Positions 4,238-6,073 of a stretch of 6,073 bases of DNA are shown here, in pieces (position 1 is the first letter of the stretch; each line of letters begins with the position of its first letter). Location of the stretch: assembly GCA_900754435.1 (NCBI GenBank), contig CAAECT010000109.1:1-6073 (forward strand), given 5' to 3'. Position numbers and translations under genes: made by a program. The stretch comes from an uncultured Collinsella sp. GTDB lineage: Bacteria > Actinomycetota > Coriobacteriia > Coriobacteriales > Coriobacteriaceae. The notes beneath the pieces were generated by a model, which worked only from the letters and a program-made list of their open reading frames with translations, ran no database searches and had not been told where the DNA came from.

Positions 4238-6073
4238 ATGAACGCCCCCGTTGCCAAGACCTGTCGGCAGCGCTGCCCGTTTGCGCGATTTGCTTCCATT
4301 TGTGCGCTCGTCGCGTGCGCACTGCTGCTGTTGCCCGCCGTAGCACGTGCCGACGGCTACTCCATGACCCAAACCTATATCGGTGCCACGGTCGAGGCCG
4401 ACGGCTCGTTGACCGTCGTCGAGGGACGCCAGTTTGATTTCGATGACGACATCAACGGCGTGTTTTGGGAGATTAATACGGGTACCAACCAGCAGGGTGG
4501 CACGGCGGGCGTCGATGTGCTGAGTGTCGAGGAAGGGGACACCGCGTTTAACAAAGTCGATAGCGCGAACAAGGGCGATTCTGGCGTCTACACGGTCGAG
4601 CAGGCCGGTGACGGCGTAAGGATTAAGGTGTTCAGCCCCCACGAGAGCGGCGACAGCGCGATCTATTACGTGAGCTACACCATGACCGGTGCGGTTATGA
4701 ACTGGGCCGATACCGCCGAGCTCTACTGGAAGTTCGTGGGCGACGGCTGGTCTGCGGATTCCGACGATGTCGAGATGGAAGTGCGCTTCGCAAATGCCGC
4801 TGCCGGGACGGCGGCCGTCAAAGGCGATAACTTCCGCGCATGGGGCCACGGTCCGCTGGCGGGCGACGTGTCGCTCGATGAGGACGAGCCCATGGTCACC
4901 TATACCATTCCCTGCGTGCATCAGGGCGAATTCGCCGAGGCACGCATCGCCTTCCCCAGCGACTGGGTGCCGCAGCTTGCCGCCGCGGGCGAAGAGCGCA
5001 TGTCAACGATCCTGAGTGAAGAGAAGGAATGGGCCGACGAAGCTAACGCCCGCCGCGCTCACGCTCGCATGATTGCCAATGCACTTGCCGTGCTAAGTGT
5101 TGTTGCGGCGGTGGCCTTTACCGGCACAATCGTTATGCTCAAGCTGCGCAAGCGCAAGCCCAAGCCGCTTTTCCAGGACGAATATTTCCGCGATGTGCCT
5201 TCGGCCGACCATCCCGCCGTGCTTTCGGCCCTCATGAGCTGGAACGAGGTGCCCGATCAGGCATATATCGCCACGCTCATGAAGCTCACTGACGACCGTG
5301 TGATCAAGCTGGAGCAGGCGACCGTGACCAAGGCCAAGAAGGGTCTGTTGGGGCGTGAAAAAGAAGAGCAGACGTATCGCGTGACGGTGAGCGATGCGGG
5401 CTGGAAGTCGGCCAAGGGCATTGACCACATGGTGCTCAAGGTCTTCTTTGCCGGTGCTAAGCCTGACGAGAACGGCGATCGCTCGCGCACGTTTGACGAG
5501 CTGCAGCACTACGTCAAGCAGCACACTACGCCCGTGGGCGATAAGCTCGAGGACTATCAGAACACCGTTAAGGGCAAGTTGGCCGATAGCGAGTACGTTG
5601 CCTCGGACGGCATTGTTGCAATGGTGTCTTGCCTGGTTCTTGGTATCCTGATTGCCTTTGTTCCCGTGGGATCTATCTTCTTTACCGATGGCGCACAGAC
5701 GAACATTACCGCCGCGGTTATCTCGGTGCCGATTGTGCTGGTGGGTATCGGCGTGGGCCTTACGTTCCGCCGCTTTACGCCGGAGGGCGCCGAGGTGGCG
5801 GCTCGCTGCAAGGCACTTAAGCATTGGCTCGAGGACTTCACTCGTCTAAAGGAAGCCGTCCCCGGCGATCTGGTGCTGTGGAACAAGCTGCTGGTGATGG
5901 GCGTGGCGCTGGGTGTTTCCAAGGAAGTGCTGCGTCAGCTTGCCGAGGCCGTGCCGCCCGAGGTGCGCGAGGCCGACGGCTTCTATGACAATTATCCCTG
6001 CTACTGGTGGTACTACCATCATTACGGTACCGAGTCCCCGCTCGATTCATTCGATGACGTGTATCACGAGACC
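4238..6073 (+). CDS. DUF2207 family membrane protein (C-terminus cut by window edge)
   Basis: These are the first 612 codons of a DUF2207 protein, still open at the right edge. Residues 1-38 are a signal peptide: basic start, hydrophobic core ICALVACALLLLPAV, AxA-type cleavage near ARA|D. Residues about 40-250 are an extracytoplasmic beta-rich domain with DUF2207 features (TVEADGSLTVVEGRQFDF at 51-68, GVFWEI at 74-79, ELYWKFVGDGW at 161-171). A membrane helix at about 279-302 is followed by a basic stop (KLRKRKPKP). A cytoplasmic region follows, including a winged-helix-like stretch at about 325-390. Two helices come at about 456-482 and 489-509. Then comes the family's ARCKALKHWLEDFTRL...LVLWNKLLVMGVALGVSKEV segment at 522-564. 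The end is aromatic (YPCYWWYYHHYG). Start ATG 4238 has AAAGGA with 7-nt spacing. Family function is not established; a surface or envelope role is inferred from topology. At least the extreme C-terminus is missing. Confidence 0.93.
   Translation, partial: MNAPVAKTCRQRCPFARFASICALVACALLLLPAVARADGYSMTQTYIGATVEADGSLTVVEGRQFDFDDDINGVFWEINTGTNQQGGTAGVDVLSVEEGDTAFNKVDSANKGDSGVYTVEQAGDGVRIKVFSPHESGDSAIYYVSYTMTGAVMNWADTAELYWKFVGDGWSADSDDVEMEVRFANAAAGTAAVKGDNFRAWGHGPLAGDVSLDEDEPMVTYTIPCVHQGEFAEARIAFPSDWVPQLAAAGEERMSTILSEEKEWADEANARRAHARMIANALAVLSVVAAVAFTGTIVMLKLRKRKPKPLFQDEYFRDVPSADHPAVLSALMSWNEVPDQAYIATLMKLTDDRVIKLEQATVTKAKKGLLGREKEEQTYRVTVSDAGWKSAKGIDHMVLKVFFAGAKPDENGDRSRTFDELQHYVKQHTTPVGDKLEDYQNTVKGKLADSEYVASDGIVAMVSCLVLGILIAFVPVGSIFFTDGAQTNITAAVISVPIVLVGIGVGLTFRRFTPEGAEVAARCKALKHWLEDFTRLKEAVPGDLVLWNKLLVMGVALGVSKEVLRQLAEAVPPEVREADGFYDNYPCYWWYYHHYGTESPLDSFDDVYHET

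Noticed and set aside
4217..5824. Two long minus-strand open frames (4217-4921 and 5093-5824) antisense to the DUF2207 gene
   Set aside because: The plus-strand frame is a continuous DUF2207 protein with signal peptide and membrane helices. The antisense frames are the expected by-product of GC-biased third positions.

Overview
The window looks like chromosomal DNA from a GC-rich, Gram-positive-type bacterium, most likely an actinobacterium of the Coriobacteriia (Collinsella-like). The evidence is high GC with strongly GC-biased third codon positions, a DUF4342 plus response-regulator pair, a large membrane-anchored DUF2207 protein, a GluQRS that seems to be expressed from a leaderless actinobacterial-type promoter, and compact mostly short-gap gene spacing. 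The taxonomic call is inference from protein style. No rRNA or other marker gene is present.

Layout. Positions 1-1050 (minus strand) hold a two-gene operon read right to left: a small DUF4342 membrane protein, then after 18 bp an OmpR/PhoB-type response regulator whose DNA-binding half lies beyond the left edge. A plausible sigma70-type promoter sits about 120 bp upstream of the operon. Positions 1051-1609 hold no gene. They carry the operon leader and a conspicuous 172-bp imperfect palindrome (1271-1442) with 26-bp ends that match at 25 of 26 positions. Positions 1610-2660 (plus) hold a 79-residue two-helix membrane protein of unknown function and a calcineurin-like metallophosphoesterase. 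Positions 2676-3680 (minus) hold gluQRS, convergent with the phosphoesterase across a 15-bp gap. Positions 3681-4237 again hold no gene. They contain a leaderless-type promoter for gluQRS, a strong 12-bp-stem terminator hairpin, and further foldable sequence that may be a non-coding RNA on the minus strand. Positions 4238-6073 (plus) hold a DUF2207 family membrane protein running off the right edge.

The genes do not form one pathway. They are separate housekeeping or regulatory units: signal transduction with a membrane accessory protein, a phosphoesterase, tRNA-Asp queuosine modification, and a surface or membrane protein. The least explained material is the two intergenic regions. The 172-bp palindrome is the best candidate for an undescribed element (a MITE-like repeat or a long-hairpin RNA). 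The 3818-3928 cluster of hairpins is the second.
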